From Drosophila miranda (taxonomy: Eukaryota; Arthropoda; Insecta; Diptera; Drosophilidae): 64,000 nt of DNA. Each line of letters opens with the position of its first letter. Positions within the stretch are counted from its first letter, which is position 1. The stretch covers positions 23,622,001 through 23,686,000 of the forward strand of contig NC_046675.1 of assembly GCF_003369915.1 (NCBI RefSeq), read 5' to 3'. Position numbers and translations under genes: made by a program. The notes beneath the pieces were generated by a model, which ran no database searches, was not told the DNA's origin, and saw only the letters and a program-made list of their open reading frames with translations. Of this stretch, positions 11,963 to 25,306 are shown in pieces.

Positions 11963-14900
11963 CTCACACTCGCACAAATTGCGGGGGCGCGCCACACAAT
12001 CACAATGGGCCTCTATTGTAAGCCGAGCTTGTAAATGGTAAATGGTAAATGGTCAAGAGATTCCACGGACAATGTCAGCGGACAGCAGCTCGATCGGCTC
12101 TGGGGCCATTATAATTACTTCTATGCCCCACTCAGACTCTGTCCTACTATGAACGCTTTTAACGGTGTTTCCAAACGAATTAGTGCGAATTTTTGACAGC
12201 CGACTGATTTTATGACACTCCTCCACCTCCCGAGTTTGTTGAGCTCTTTTTATGGCTTTTAAGGGGTTAATATATTGGATAGGGATAGGTGGATATGCAT
12301 ATTCATATGCATATGATATTGAAATGTAAGAAAATACCTGATTCCCAGAGACATTCAATGTCTTAGTATGCTCCTAACGTGGACTTCCGTCCACAATGAT
12401 ATCTTTAGAAATGTTGTAAAAGATTGTTGAGTATTTGTTAAAAAGTTGTAGAGATGTGTTGGAAAGAGTATTATCTAGAACATAGGAAAATCAAGATCAA
12501 CTCGGTTGTCCTTCGGGGAAGTTCTAAAGGATCGTAGAATTGTGCAACTCCGCCTACCGGATCGCGTGTGTCTCTCTGAGATAGAGCTAGTGGCGAAGAA
12601 AGAGAAAGAGATATGTTAAGCTACTCTGTGTGTTTAAGAGAGAGCGAGAGAGAGAGAGAAAGTGCGCGGGACAGAGAAGAGCCAGGAGAACCATCCTGAA
12701 AAGGTTCTCTAATTGATCCGTTTGGATTGAAATATGAAGCCAATATATTAACAGTTGATATTATAACATGGATAAAAATGTTTTGTAATCATCTTAAACC
12801 GATTTTCCTCTTTCTATTAAGGTATATCCAGTGCATAAAAGCCCCCTATCACCATTTCTTACAAAGTAAGTCTAACCAAAAAAGAAACCCGATAACAATT
12901 CCACAAGCATACCTTTCTTTAGCCATAAAAACATTTGGTTCCCTCCCAGAAATCTTGTGAAAATGGCCCAAACAATGGCCCCGCTCTTCTAACGATCCGA
13001 GAGGGTCACAACTTGGCGAAGACAACAAAAGTAACTTATTTAACAATCTAACAGGCAACTAAACGTCTGACCCGAGCAATTGACCAACGAAATGAACTCT
13101 AAACTACATCAGCATCGGCATGAGCGGCAACAATGGCTACAACAACACCAGCTGTTTGTGGAAATTGAGTTCTTAACTTGGCCGAGAAGAGAAGAGAGAA
13201 CGAAAACCCCAGTTCAAACGCGAACGCGAACTCGAACGGAAATTGAGCTTAACCTTTGGCGGCAATCAACTTCCGTTTAAATGTTCGAACACGATGCAGC
13301 GTCAAAGGTCAAAACGTTTTGGCCAAAGTCAAGCTGCAAACACTTTCCTGCTACTCCCCCATGCACCATCCTCCTTTAAAGCACCTCTTCTCAGCGGAGA
13401 AGAGCTCAGGTCTCAGAGCAGACCTAAAATGAAAAGAAAAATCAGGTCGAGACATTGGCGGTGGTGCTGAGGTGACGAGGAGGCAGAGAGGATGGCTGGA
13501 AAAAGCGAATGAAAAATTATTTGATTGCAAAATTTACAACCGCAATGATTTCCACTTGGACGGGGAAAAACCGCACGTAGCAGCAGCATCCACAAGGCTG
13601 TGCAACTGCAACAGCAACAACAAAACTTTGACCAAGACCGAGAAGCCGAAAAAAGCCTCGGAAACGTGTGGCTTGCATTGAGGTCGCCATCAGTCATTGA
13701 AGGTTTTGCTGCGATGCTGCGTCTCCGCCACTGCCACTATTCCCCGTGCCCCACTCAGTTGTGGATGCAACAAATTGCTGGCAATGAAAAGAACGAGACA
13801 AGAAGTGGCAAGATCGGTGGAGATCGGTTGTCCACCGATTGCATGAATACTCTTTCGATGGGGCTCTATACAAATCTGTGATAAAGGTTGGAAATAGGGG
13901 GAATCCATTCTATGGACTTCTACCTTAAAACTAAGTATTTCTTATGAATGTTTTGAAATGGAATATACTCTTGCGTGAAGCAGGGTATACTCCACTCCTA
14001 CTTCTTTTACCGAGAAAAGCACAGAGAGTGGCTTAAACTGGAAACTGAAAACTGGGAAACGTGCTTGGGGTTCCAGTTCTTCATCTCCTTGGCAGCTGCG
14101 CACTTGACCGCACATGTGGCACGTGTGGAGCTGTGTGTGAATTGTTGCATAGACTTCTTCTGCTCACCTCCTGAATGACTAACTAACCCAGAGTCAGAGA
14201 CAGAGACAGAGCCGGAGCTGGAGCCAGAGCCAAGCCCATCTGCAGACCGCAGCTCCATGCTCTAGACGCCATCAGAATCTTGTTTTCTCTGGGGCTCGTA
14301 TACTATGTGGGGATGTGTGTGCCTCAGGAATGGTCAAAAAGAACAACAATGTTGAGGGGAAGCCTGAAGACTTTGGCAAATGGGTGGGCGTACTCGATGG
14401 GGGCTCCGACCCCGCCCACTCGCCTGCCTGCCGGCCATCACCATGGCCATGTGGTATATCAAATGAGTTGGTAAATGCTAGATGGGCCGGCTATCTCTGG
14501 CACATGAATAATGTTATTCAAGGTGTAAATTAGGTTTTAAATTAACTAGTCTAGCACCAGTTACTGGCTGATGGCAGAAGGAGTAGGAGTGCACTAGATC
14601 GAGATAGAGACAAGAATGGAGTAGAGACTCGAATGGGTTTTGAGTGGCGTGCAGGAAACTTTGTTCCACATCATTTGGTGGACCTGTTTTAGCGTGATAG
14701 ACTCTCATAGTGCTATAAAAATCAAATTTGTTGGATGATTTCTTAATTGAAAAGAATGTTTCAGGTTATGTTTACGGTTCCATACTGTAAAAGATGATAT
14801 TGGAATCGGAAGCACGCCTATCAAATATATCTTTTAATTAAGTGGGGAATCTGCCTTTGCTTCATAAAGTGAAGGATAAGGATATGGGCAACATCTAAGA

Positions 14901-15363
14901 AATATATCAACCAAGTGGTTCCTGTACTTTTTAGAGTTCTTCTTAGAGTGGTTCCATAGCTAAATGAGAATTCATTTAGTCTAGTATTTAGTGCAATACC
15001 TTGAATGTTACATTGTAAAGACCTAAAGGAGTATAACTGGTGTATTTCTAAGATTCAGATCTGTAATAATTAGAATTTATCTTGTAACTCCTATTTTCCT
15101 GTCCGTTTTTAGATGTTTGGTAAACTTTTGTGGTTTCTGTTGTGCTAATGGAGTTTTATCGCTGCTTCAGCCATGAATGAACTTCGGCCACAACAATTTA
15201 CTCTGGTCAACACTTGACTCCTCTCGACTTGACTTTGGCTCTGACTTGGAGTCCGTTGCGACTACAACTCCCGTTAGCCGGCAGGGGCCACACTCCACTC
15301 CCTTTTCTGTGTGGCCAACATGTGTCCGACAAGCGAGATGACAAGTCAGCGATAAACCCGACC

Positions 15364-15432
15364 TGGAGCTGAGGCTGGGACTGGGGCTGGGGCAGGGACT
15401 GGGGCTGGGACTGGGGCTGGGGCTGGGAGCAA
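15364..15432. repeat. (CTGGGG/CTGGGA)n minisatellite
   Basis: About eleven degenerate copies of a GGGGCT/GGGACT hexamer, non-coding. Confidence 0.8.
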
Positions 15433-16346
15433 GGCTTGGCTATATTTTTATGACTGAGGCTGTATGTACATGGCAGAACGGGAGAACGGGAGAGCTCCAC
15501 TCCCTATGGCTTTGGCTATGCCTCTGCCTAGTGGACCCATCATCAGCAACAACAACAACCACTATGCAAATTTGTGTGTATTTTTTTTTTATGATGCTTA
15601 ACTATTTTTAGTTGGTTTTTTTGTTGTTATTTAAATGACGCCCGCGTTGGAGTCTCGCTCCCTGTGTGTGTGTGCGTGTCGAGACTCTATTATTATTATT
15701 ATTTGTTAGTTTTTTGGTTGTTGTTTGTGGTCAGCCGAGAGCCAGAATACTCGTACAACAACCACTATGACAACATGTTTAGCAGGTCCCAAAAAGCATT
15801 GCCCGGGTCAGCGAACTTTTTTCTGCCAGCTGTTGGATTTGTGTGAATAATAATTATTTTATATTATTTTATCTATTTTTAACTAAATTTTGTTTCGTTT
15901 TTGCAGCTAAATGTGCAAATTAAACATCAGGGTCAGAACTATGGAAATCCCATACATTTCTGATAATTTGATCATTTGGTGATGGAAGTGGAGGGCTTCA
16001 GGGGTCGATTGTGTGTCAAGGAATATAAGGAATGATGGGCTTGCTGAACCCCAAAGAAATTCAAGTTTTTTTAAAATATTTCCAAAGAGGAAGAACGTGA
16101 GAATTGCATGTAGGATAATATAGAAATCATGGAACTTCCTTGCATTCAAACTAATCCCCGAATCATATTTGATCGATAAGGAAGGGCACAACATTGCATA
16201 CACCCCGATATGAAACAATCCCCAAATTTAGTACAAAAATAAATGCATCTATGAATCAAATACTATAATTATGGTATCTGTATAGTCATGGTTGATGCTG
16301 GCCTAAGAACCCAATTCAGTTTAATCTCTTTTGTAATTGATATGTT

Positions 16347-16769
16347 ATGCCTCCCCTCCTGCTACCCCGTACTACGAGCAAAACCAGCCCAGCACACCTC
16401 TTAATTAAAGATCGAATCGGAGCCGATTGCGGAGCTCAATTTGAGATTCAATTTAAAATGAAAGATGAAAATAAGAAAGAAAGAAATGAAGAAATGAAGA
16501 ATTCAACAAAAATGAAAATGAACAAAAACATCTTTAACCCAAAATGCAACTTAATGCCTAGCGAATTTGTTACGCTCATTGACGATGCTAGACAGCTGAA
16601 AGAGTTGTTATACTTAGTTGGTCTCTCTGTTGGTACCTTACCCTTACAGAGGGTGCAACGAATGCGAGCAGAGGTTTGTAGTGCAAAGAAGGAAGCGTTT
16701 TCCAGCAGCTATAGCAGATTTTCCACTACTGCTAAGCCACACTGGGAGAAGGAGATAGTAGACACATAA
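16347..16769 (+). other. open frame of 140 codons, coding status doubtful
   Basis: ATG-initiated frame with a Lys/Glu/Met/Asn-rich middle, no recognisable domain, and poor fly codon preference (many AAA, GAA and TTA codons). It includes a copy of the dispersed ACCCT...AGGGT inverted-repeat motif (about 16640-16654), which argues that the DNA is intergenic. I list it because it is among the longest ATG-initiated frames between 9.2 and 48.7 kb. It could be a chance ORF. Confidence 0.12.
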
Positions 16770-19727
16770 CTTTGTTGTCTCTCTTGATCGGATTAAAGAC
16801 TTTCTACAAAGCTCACTAGATTCGATATTCTCTAGATATAAATATAGCTGCTGTATAAAAATCGGTCATATCCCAAGTTTTCTGAGTACTACCTCTTAGC
16901 TTTCGAAGATCTCCAAGCAATTCTAGTCCTGTATATTTCATCATAACTGATTCAAGTTTAATGAAATTGGAATAATAAATATTACATAGTATAGAAACTT
17001 TTTGTGTGGAAGGGTATTTCAAGTTTCGGTTCGAGAATATTGCTACTCTTTTCTGTGCCTATTTTAGCTGTGACTCGATTCTCTTGCTCTTTCTCAGCTG
17101 TTTCTTCTCTTTGCTCTGTCTCTGACTCTTTCTCTGTCTCTATCTCCCTCCTTCTTTCTCCTCTGTCTTTTGTTTTTGGGGAACTTGCCGCTTGCTGAAT
17201 GAGTAAGCGTAATTTTGCGTCATCTAACGGTACAAACAGCAGCTACTGTTGTTGCTGTTGGTTTTTTTTTTTTTTGGGGCTGGCATTGCCATTCCGTTGT
17301 TGTTGTTATTGTTGTTGTATTTTAGACCATTTTTGTCAGACAAACAAACGGTTTTATGATTTATTTTTAGCTCCTCCAACGGCATGGCAACAGCAGTCCC
17401 TCCCTCTGTCGCCCCTGCCGTTCCCCCTTACCTACACGAAACTTCCCAAAAAAAAGAGTAAAATTTAAGTGCTAGCTGTAAAACTGCGAAGAAGAGAATG
17501 AACCAGAAGGCGGAAGAGAACAGAGAACAGAGAGAGCTTTTTACTTCCGAGTGCAGTTCGGAAAGTTCGTTTTGGGGTCGTCTAAAGAGGCTTAATTGGT
17601 TTGAAATTGGATTCGTACTCGCATTTAGTGGGCTCATGTGCATTGCGCATACGTCATGTGGGAAAAGGTCTGGGAAATGGGATTATCCAAATAGGTGTGA
17701 GTGGTGGAGGGATGGGAAACGTCTGTGGAGTGTAATGAGATTGGTAACACTTTGTATAAGCATTTAGAAGTTGGAAATGTTCTATTCCAAGCGATCAATT
17801 GGGGACCTTTTGTTGATATTTGGGATCCTCGTAAGGAATCATTGAATTGTCAGATTAAAGAGCTATCCAAGAGATATGTACTTCTACCCAGCTATGGCCA
17901 TAAAAAAAAAGGTAGTTAGAGAACCGAAAGAATATAGTCCTAGTATTCTACTGTTTCCTAGGCCAATGCACTGCTTCTCGGATACTATCAAGTCCACTGC
18001 TTTGCCCAAATGAATATTCAGTGCTGAGATTGGTCATAATAGAATATACAAACACTATCCAATTTATCTCTTCCTCTGGATATTCCATCCTTAGCAGTCT
18101 GATACTATTATCTCACCTAAACAGATCCAAGTCCTAATTAGCAGCCCCGTCCCTCATAAGATGCCTTGTCACTGCCCATTAGAGGCATGTGAATTTCACT
18201 ATTGTCATAAGTAGAACCCTAACAGAACATTCCACCGCACCGCACTCCCAATGCGTCTACTATAGAATATATAGTATATACAGATCTATTTGTATTTCAT
18301 AACAGGTGAGTAATATGCAAACATATCGGAAACGAATTCGGTCAATGACTTTTGCCTGATTTGTTTATAAGCCAGACCTGAGAATATTCTTCTTACGGCG
18401 AGGCCGTTGACTTGAGGAATTTCTGTTGCTGTTTCTGTGGATTTTTGTTTGTGTTTTATTTTATTTTCGAGTTTCGGTCGGGCGTAGAAAATTCATTCAT
18501 TACTTACTGTTACGAAATTGCAGCTTCAGCTAATAAACATTTTGAGTAATTTTCGAAAAAATATATCAATATTTATTTGTGGAATATCTTCTGTTCGAAT
18601 TTTTTTGCTTGTAGCTCGTCTTTAAAATTATCCGTGTTTATCAAATATGTATAATCCTTGGGGCATAGATTGAGATTCCTTTTAGTATATTGTTGTTTCT
18701 GGTTATTCATGGGTTAATTTTGCGAGGATTGAGGGAAAAGGCCACACACCAAAATAGAGTTGAATGAATTATAAAGTTAAACTAAAAGAATAGGAAAACC
18801 CAACAACACCAGTAGGCAAATAAAGAAGATAAAGATATGGAAAATAAAGGAAAAAAATCAAAGAATAATATTTTTGTATACTCACAAAAACAATGGGAGG
18901 AAGACATAAAACTATGCATAAAAAAATGAACGGGGAGTAGTACGAGTGGATTGTTTATAGTATATATGGGATATATGTGGATATATTGGATTGCAGCCCA
19001 GCAATGTTGGATGATAGTCCCGCTATGGATAGTGGTTTTATTTATATAGGTTTTCGAATTCTCTTGGTTTTTTCGGGTTTTTTTTTATATACAGTGGGAA
19101 AATGCTGTTTTTGTAGTTTTCCGATATTTATGAAAATATTTACAACAGCGTTCTGGGAGTATTTAGCATATATGTATATGTATTTGTAATTATTGCAGAT
19201 AACTGATCAATTCTTTGATTGGTTTTATTTTGATTTGTAACTTTTTCAGAAGCGTATTTCCTTTGCTGTTGTTGTGGTTTTTATTGCACTGTTTTTGGAA
19301 CACTTTTAGCTGTAGCACTTTTTTTCCTTTTTCCTGTATTTCATTTTATTTGGAATGTATTCGAACAATTCTTCTCAGACTTTTCGTCAACCATTTTCAC
19401 AATTTTTAGGCCGCCTTTTATCCATTATAATAGATGGTAATGGTAGATGTTGTTCACTGTATTTTATTCTTTATTCTTTTTTTCCTTTTTGTATTATTTT
19501 TGCTGTTGGTTTGTTCTAATTTCTGTTGCTTGCTCTTTCGATTAAAGCCACTTCACGGGTTTGTCTGTGTGCTGCGCTGTGTGTATGAGGGGGGTCCACG
19601 TCCACAATCCAAAACCGAACCGGGGCACGAGCACGGGCACGGGCACGCGAAACGTGAATACGCAAAAACGCTCTGGTATCCGCACAACTCCGAAGACGTC
19701 AACGGTAGAAGAAAGCCAACTGAAATG

Positions 19728-19739
19728 TGCGCAGGCGCA
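19728..19739. promoter_or_regulatory. NRF1/Ewg-like motif
   Basis: TGCGCAGGCGCA matches the NRF1-type consensus apart from one central base. A 13-bp palindrome (CGCTCTGAGAGCG, 19817-19829) lies about 80 bp away. The surrounding 250 bp are GC-richer than their flanks, so an unannotated promoter is possible. Confidence 0.35.
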
Positions 19740-20273
19740 ACACGAAAAGAAATTTCCGAGCCAAGAAGTTCAGCGCCGACGTCGACAGCGTTAGAAGAGC
19801 GCAGCTACCAAAATCACGCTCTGAGAGCGGAGAGCACAAGAGCGTGAAGTGATGATGATGGCTGATGGCAACATGTTGAGCAACATTTTGGTTAAGCCGT
19901 GTCCCCCCTCGAGGTCACTCTGAGACGCAGTTCAAAGTCAGGGCTATGTTTGTTGATGCTGCTGAAGGTATGATTTTAGGAAATTAAATTAAAATAAAAT
20001 TAATTCAGATTTGTAGAAGATTTTCTTGGCTATATTTGCTATATACTTACTATATGTATTCTTATAAGCCAAAATCAAGTTATTCATTCTCTGGCTCTCT
20101 CTGGTCTGATACGACTCTCTTCTTCTCTCTGCCTGATCGTAGTTCTCTCGCGCTTCTCTCTCACTGCTCTCTCGCTGGCACACAACTTGACCTACTTAAC
20201 AAAAATTTTAAATTTTTTCCTGTTATTCCGCCTTGTAAACATGTTGGCAGAAATTTACAGTTTGCCGGCAGCC

Positions 20274-20289
20274 TAGCAACATGTTGCTA
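20274..20289. repeat. 16-bp palindrome TAGCAACATGTTGCTA
   Basis: Perfect 16-bp palindrome. It shares its 12-bp core with the 10558-10569 palindrome and its 10-bp core with 19869-19878. Confidence 0.9.
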
Positions 20290-20601
20290 AGGCTTCGGCC
20301 TGCTGCTGCTGCTGGTAGTTGGTGTTGTTGCATTTCCTCTTTTGCACTTGCTGCTGCTATGGTTGTTGCTGTTGCTTCTCTTTGTTGCTTGTTTTGCTGC
20401 GCTGCATATATTGTTGGTGTATTTGTTTTTTTGTTATTGCAGTCGGTGCTGCAGCTAACGGTACCGCTGCGAAAATGAAAGCTCCGAGCAGAGCAGAGCC
20501 CGGCTCACAGGTTGCCCACCGCGGAGTGCCGGGTTTTGTGTGAATTTTTGTGTTTTTGCTCACGACTTTTGTGTCTCCTCTGCTTTTGTTGGCATTGTTA
20601 C

Positions 20602-20622
20602 ATACCCTCAAAGAGAGGGTAT
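20602..20622. repeat. hairpin ATACCCTC-(5)-GAGGGTAT
   Basis: Perfect 8-bp arms with a 5-base loop. Part of a dispersed GGGTAT/ATACCC motif family seen repeatedly in this window. Confidence 0.85.
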
Positions 20623-23600
20623 CATGGTTTCATTCAAAAGTTTGCCAAACGCAAAGAGATGCTCAGATATGTATCTGACAAAGCAGCGATAACTCGTAGA
20701 TTCAGCTAGATTTAATTCCATGGGAACCATGGATCCATCTTCAAGGGTATCTACATCTTCGGCTCTTGGTTAGCCCCTCTCTCTCTCTCTCTCTATTTAT
20801 TCCCAAGCTTGGTTATTGTTGGTGTTGACTAGCACTGGCACTGGCACTGGCACTGGCATTAGCATAAACAAGAGCCGCCTCATCATCGTATTGACCAAAT
20901 GCAACTGCGTCACTGGCCACTTTCCCCGTCGCCTCCGCCGTGTCCGTCTGATTTGTTGGTCATGTTTATGGCTCATGATTTGTTTTTCATCGGCTGCTGC
21001 TGCTGCTGCTGCTGCCCCTCCCGCGCCTCCTCTTCTTGTGTCTGACTTTTTTTCGCTGGAATTAACTTGCGTTTTTTATTTCGCAAAAATATTTTATCTT
21101 CATGTTGGGGCATTTTTTCCACACAACATACATATTTTCGTTTTTGTCCGCTGTGCGTGACTCATGAGGGTGATTAAAACGCGTTATCTTGGGATTGTCG
21201 TGAACTTTGTCACCTACTTTGAGGCTCCCTTTTGAGGGAGTGTTTCATGGCCAAGTTTGTGGCCTGAGTCTTTTGTTTGGACTTCAGATTTCAGGTGGAT
21301 TGCGAATAAGAAAAGGGAGTGGGCCAGGAGGCCCTCAATTCCTCCACAAAATATGATGAAAACTTTATTGAAGCTATCTTTAATTCATACGCGTACTATA
21401 CGCAATACTATATACTATATTTGATCACATTTCATAAGACAATCCAAATACCATAGTATTTCGTCAGCTGTGGTGATGTAATGTGATTTCTGATACAGAA
21501 CTTTATGTAGAAATACGAATAAAAACTTTATGTCCACTTCCTTCATAGAATTACTCTACCAACAAATAAGAAGTAACCAATGAAGTCTGACATCTTTACA
21601 GTTTGCAATAATTGTAATATCAATCAATTGAAAGACATACAATGAACCCAAATAAATTTCAATAAATATTCCCGCTCCACTGTCCATTGTCTTCTCCAAT
21701 AAAGAACCCGCCCCATTGCCCTCCGCTTCGGGTTCCCGGTTCCAAGTCCAAGATCAATAATTTTTACGGTCGGGCAAACAGAGACCAGACCCAACGCAAA
21801 CGCAAACGGAGACAGAGAGTCGGAGGCAGTGGCAGATGCCGAGACAAGAGGCAAGCTTTTGGGATGGCTTTTCGGACGGGTCGGGTCGGTCGTCAGAGCC
21901 GTGGCAAAGGGAAAAATACAGTTAGACAAATTCTATGCACGTCAAATGTCAATCTAGCGAGCACAGTACGATGGGGAATCAATCTCGGCATTAAAGAGTC
22001 GAGAAACCAGAAGAAGTTCGGCAAAACTTGTGAAGAGCGCATACAAAACTAATTGAACTTGGACAGCGTGACACTTCATCCAAAAAGAGGCAGGGGAAGC
22101 GAACAATTTAGGGGTTTAAGAGTGTACCTCCACATAGGAAAGTGCCTCCGAAGTCAAGCCATCACTCAAACCATTTTGTTCCAGGCAAATAAAGGCAAGC
22201 AATCAGATCCGGGCAAACGCCAGAAGACTCCAAAAGGGGGCAGGCACCTCGGCCGGGTCAATGGGGCAACGGTGAAAAAGTAAAAGAAACAAAACAAGAA
22301 TGTACAGAAACCCAACCGCACATTGTGTAAATATTGACATGGGGGTCAGGCCCTCAGAACAAGATTTGTGCATTTGTCAGGGGCAGCCACACGACACACA
22401 TTTGGGTTAGACAAACCCCAAACAGAAGAAATGTATACTCGTAATAAAAGTAAGAATATGCCGAAACAAAATGAAGATCTTCTGGGTAAGTCTCCACGGG
22501 CGGTGGCCCGCCGCTCCTGCCTCCTTCTGACCGCAAAAGATCTGTCAATTGAGGTGCAAACAAGCGATTGCCCAGAAGTCAAAACAATTTGCAACGCATC
22601 CCAGCCAGACGCCCCTTTCTATTTGCCCAAAACAAAACACAAAGTCCAAAAACGAGCTGCAAATGGGACAGAACCAACAAGTGCCCGTTGGGTGGTCCGC
22701 GTGGGAGAGGCAGAACACAGGTAAGATCTTCCATTAAGTGTTGCAAATTGAACTGTTTGCTGACCCATCCGGTGGCAGTGTCGTAGCGGGTGGCTGAGCT
22801 AAACAGAGCACAAGATTTGGGTCTTTCGGTCTTTCGGTCTTCGATCTCAGTGAAGTATGTGTCCTAAGTCATTTGTTTTGCTGGGCGAAACTGAAACCAA
22901 TTTGCTGCATTTGTCGCACAGCAAAAATGTAGAGCAACCGTTTTGGATAAATAAAGAGAGGAATGCCATACCTAAGATACATATGTAGATATAGGACCTG
23001 AAATCACATTTGTGTATCCCTTAATATGTATTTTTATTCCAAATTAATTAACAGACTACCTTTTTCTCTCCCAGAGTGGCTTTACAGTGAAGGATACATT
23101 TTCGAAACACGCCTCTAACTCTTCTAACCCAATATCCCATATAAATCTATAAATCTATAAGCTTCCCAATTCTTCTCTGCAAGCCAACCATTTCAACATT
23201 ATTTTTTCCATCCCCAACACAGATATTTTCTCCCCCAAAAACCATTTTCGAAAAAGTTCAGCTCTTTTTGGAGTAACTTAAACTTTGAATTGATGTCAAA
23301 CGTTGCATAAATTTCGCATCATCTCTAACAGCAACACCAAAAACAACACCAACGACACGAACAAACATCAATAGTAATAATTCTGTAAATTTTGCATGCA
23401 TAATTTTCTATTCTTCTGCGACTTCTTCTGCAGCGTTTTTCTGAGCCAAGGTGCGGGCGTCACATACCCTCGACAGAGGGAGATAGACATGGAAGAAGAG
23501 AAAGAGATGGTGATAGAAGGCCTATCAACGCTAATAACACGCAAAAGACAGCAATGAAAGAAAAGGAGAGCGCGAGGCAGGGAGAAACGAGAGCAACAAA

Positions 23601-24230
23601 ACGAGGCAGCAATAAAAATGCAAAATAAATTGCCACATGTGAGAGCAAAAGAGATGGCTGGAGAGTATGGGGGGAGCAGAAGAAATGGATCTGTCGGAAA
23701 TATGTAGACCTGGGAGAAATATGAATGTAGTGCAACGTGTGGGAGGCGTTTGGGGTGGGCGTTGCTCTGTATCCGCGTGTGGGTGTGCAGTGGGTGGCAA
23801 AGGTCAAGACAAAACGCAGCTCTGGCAACTCTGCTGCTGCTGCTGGCTGCAACTCTGGCAACCGGAAGTGGGTCAACGAAAACCGGATCCGCATCGTCAA
23901 ATGCAAACGCAGCTGTGTGTGTGTGGAAAGAGATAACCAACAAACGGCAACAGCAACAACAAACAAGAAAGGAACTCCAGCTCTGGGGGTACGCAGCATT
24001 TTATACCCTGTGGAATATTTGAAGACAGAAAGCCAAAGCAATCAATAGATCGATTATAGACCTATTGCCGCCATATGATATGGTGATTTCTTATACCTGT
24101 TTTTGATAATATGCTACACAGTAAACAGACCTTCAGATCGTATTTATATATCGCATACTACTGCTGCTGATCATCCCCAATCGGTTTTTGCTGTTCTTTA
24201 TGGAGATGGTAGATGTCTACGATGGCTCAT

Positions 24231-24251
24231 AATACCCTCCACGAGGGTATT
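24231..24251. repeat. hairpin AATACCCTC-(3)-GAGGGTATT
   Basis: Perfect 9-bp arms with a 3-base loop, the best copy of the dispersed GGGTAT/ATACCC family in the window. Confidence 0.9.
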
Positions 24252-25241
24252 CACGTACCAACAACCAAACAAACAGCACACAACACAAAACAAACATCAG
24301 ACAATGCAAAATGCAATTGAGATGCAAATGCAAATTGCATTTGCCACATGTTGCAGTTGCAGTTGCAGTTGTTGTTGTGCAGATGTTGTTGTGTGTGCCA
24401 GCAACATAAATAAACATGAAAATAATGCACACCATTAACATTGCCAATGGCCCCCAAAAAGCAGGCGGTGTCATGGGGGGAGGGAAAGGGGAAAGGAGGC
24501 ATGGAGGCATATAGACAGGCAGACAAAAGCCTGCCACACGGTGTCTGCCTCCACGGCTGTGTGTGGAGTCGAGTGGAGTGGCTTGGTTGGGATTGGAGTG
24601 TCATGGGCATGGCTGGGGCAGACTTCGCTCTTGACAAACTTTTTCGCCGCATTGCATCTAATGAAGTTCCATTGAGAAGGTGAAAGAGTGGGCAGAAGGA
24701 GATAGACAGAGAGATGGCGATAGAGACAGACAGGGAGATATATGGTGGCACCACACAGAAAAGGTTGCCAGAACTTTACGCATTTTAAGATGGTTACAGC
24801 TGCGACTTTCTGGATCCAAGAAACGATTTTGGGAAAAAGGGCGTACAACAGTTTAGAGGAATTCACGATAAACTTAGGAGCTACAATTCTTTGAAATTGC
24901 AGAAAGGAAGGATTGTATTTCCATGGATGTTAATTTTTGGATTAAATTCTATAAAATTTGAATACTTTTCCTCCATTTCTCCCTAGCTTGTTGTGCTTTT
25001 TGGCCAGATTGTTTCCGATCAACCCACTTCTGGACAAGTTTTTATTCGTTAAGTTCTTCGATCTGGCTGGTTTATGGCCAATGAAACAGAGACGCTGGAT
25101 GCGTGAGAGAGAAGGTGGCAAGACAGACAAACAGACAAACATACGAGTATGTGCGATTCCTCATTGATTGCGGTTTGGGGCAGGAATTTATTGCCATTCA
25201 ACAGAGAACTGAGGCACGAAGACAGACTGCCAGCCAGACAC

Positions 25242-25306
25242 ACACTTACAGATACAGCCACAGACACAGATACAGATACAGATACAGTTACAGTTACAGA
25301 TACAGC
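25242..25306. repeat. (ACAGAT)n minisatellite
   Basis: Degenerate hexamer array (ACAGAT/ACAGTT/ACAGCC) of about ten units, non-coding. Confidence 0.8.

Larger units (their letters stand above)
9205..16346. other. non-coding DNA, probable intron and regulatory region
   Basis: No coding exon recognised. The segment holds GA-rich tracts (about 9985-10012, 10706-10725 and 12640-12661), a cluster of palindromic motifs at 10.5-10.65 kb, hexamer-type minisatellites (about 11690-11733, 11893-11962 and 15364-15432) and ATT repeats near 15685. It lies directly upstream of the minus-strand zinc-finger gene, so its promoter or 5' exons may be here. Confidence 0.5.

Noticed and set aside
11490..12021. 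Overlapping frames of 157 (minus) and 160 (plus) codons
   Set aside because: Both run through hexamer minisatellites that exclude stops; no protein-like pattern.
23368..24041. Two overlapping minus-strand frames of about 190 codons
   Set aside because: CT-rich DNA giving Leu/Ser/Phe/Pro-rich translations in two frames at once; no splice or codon signal.
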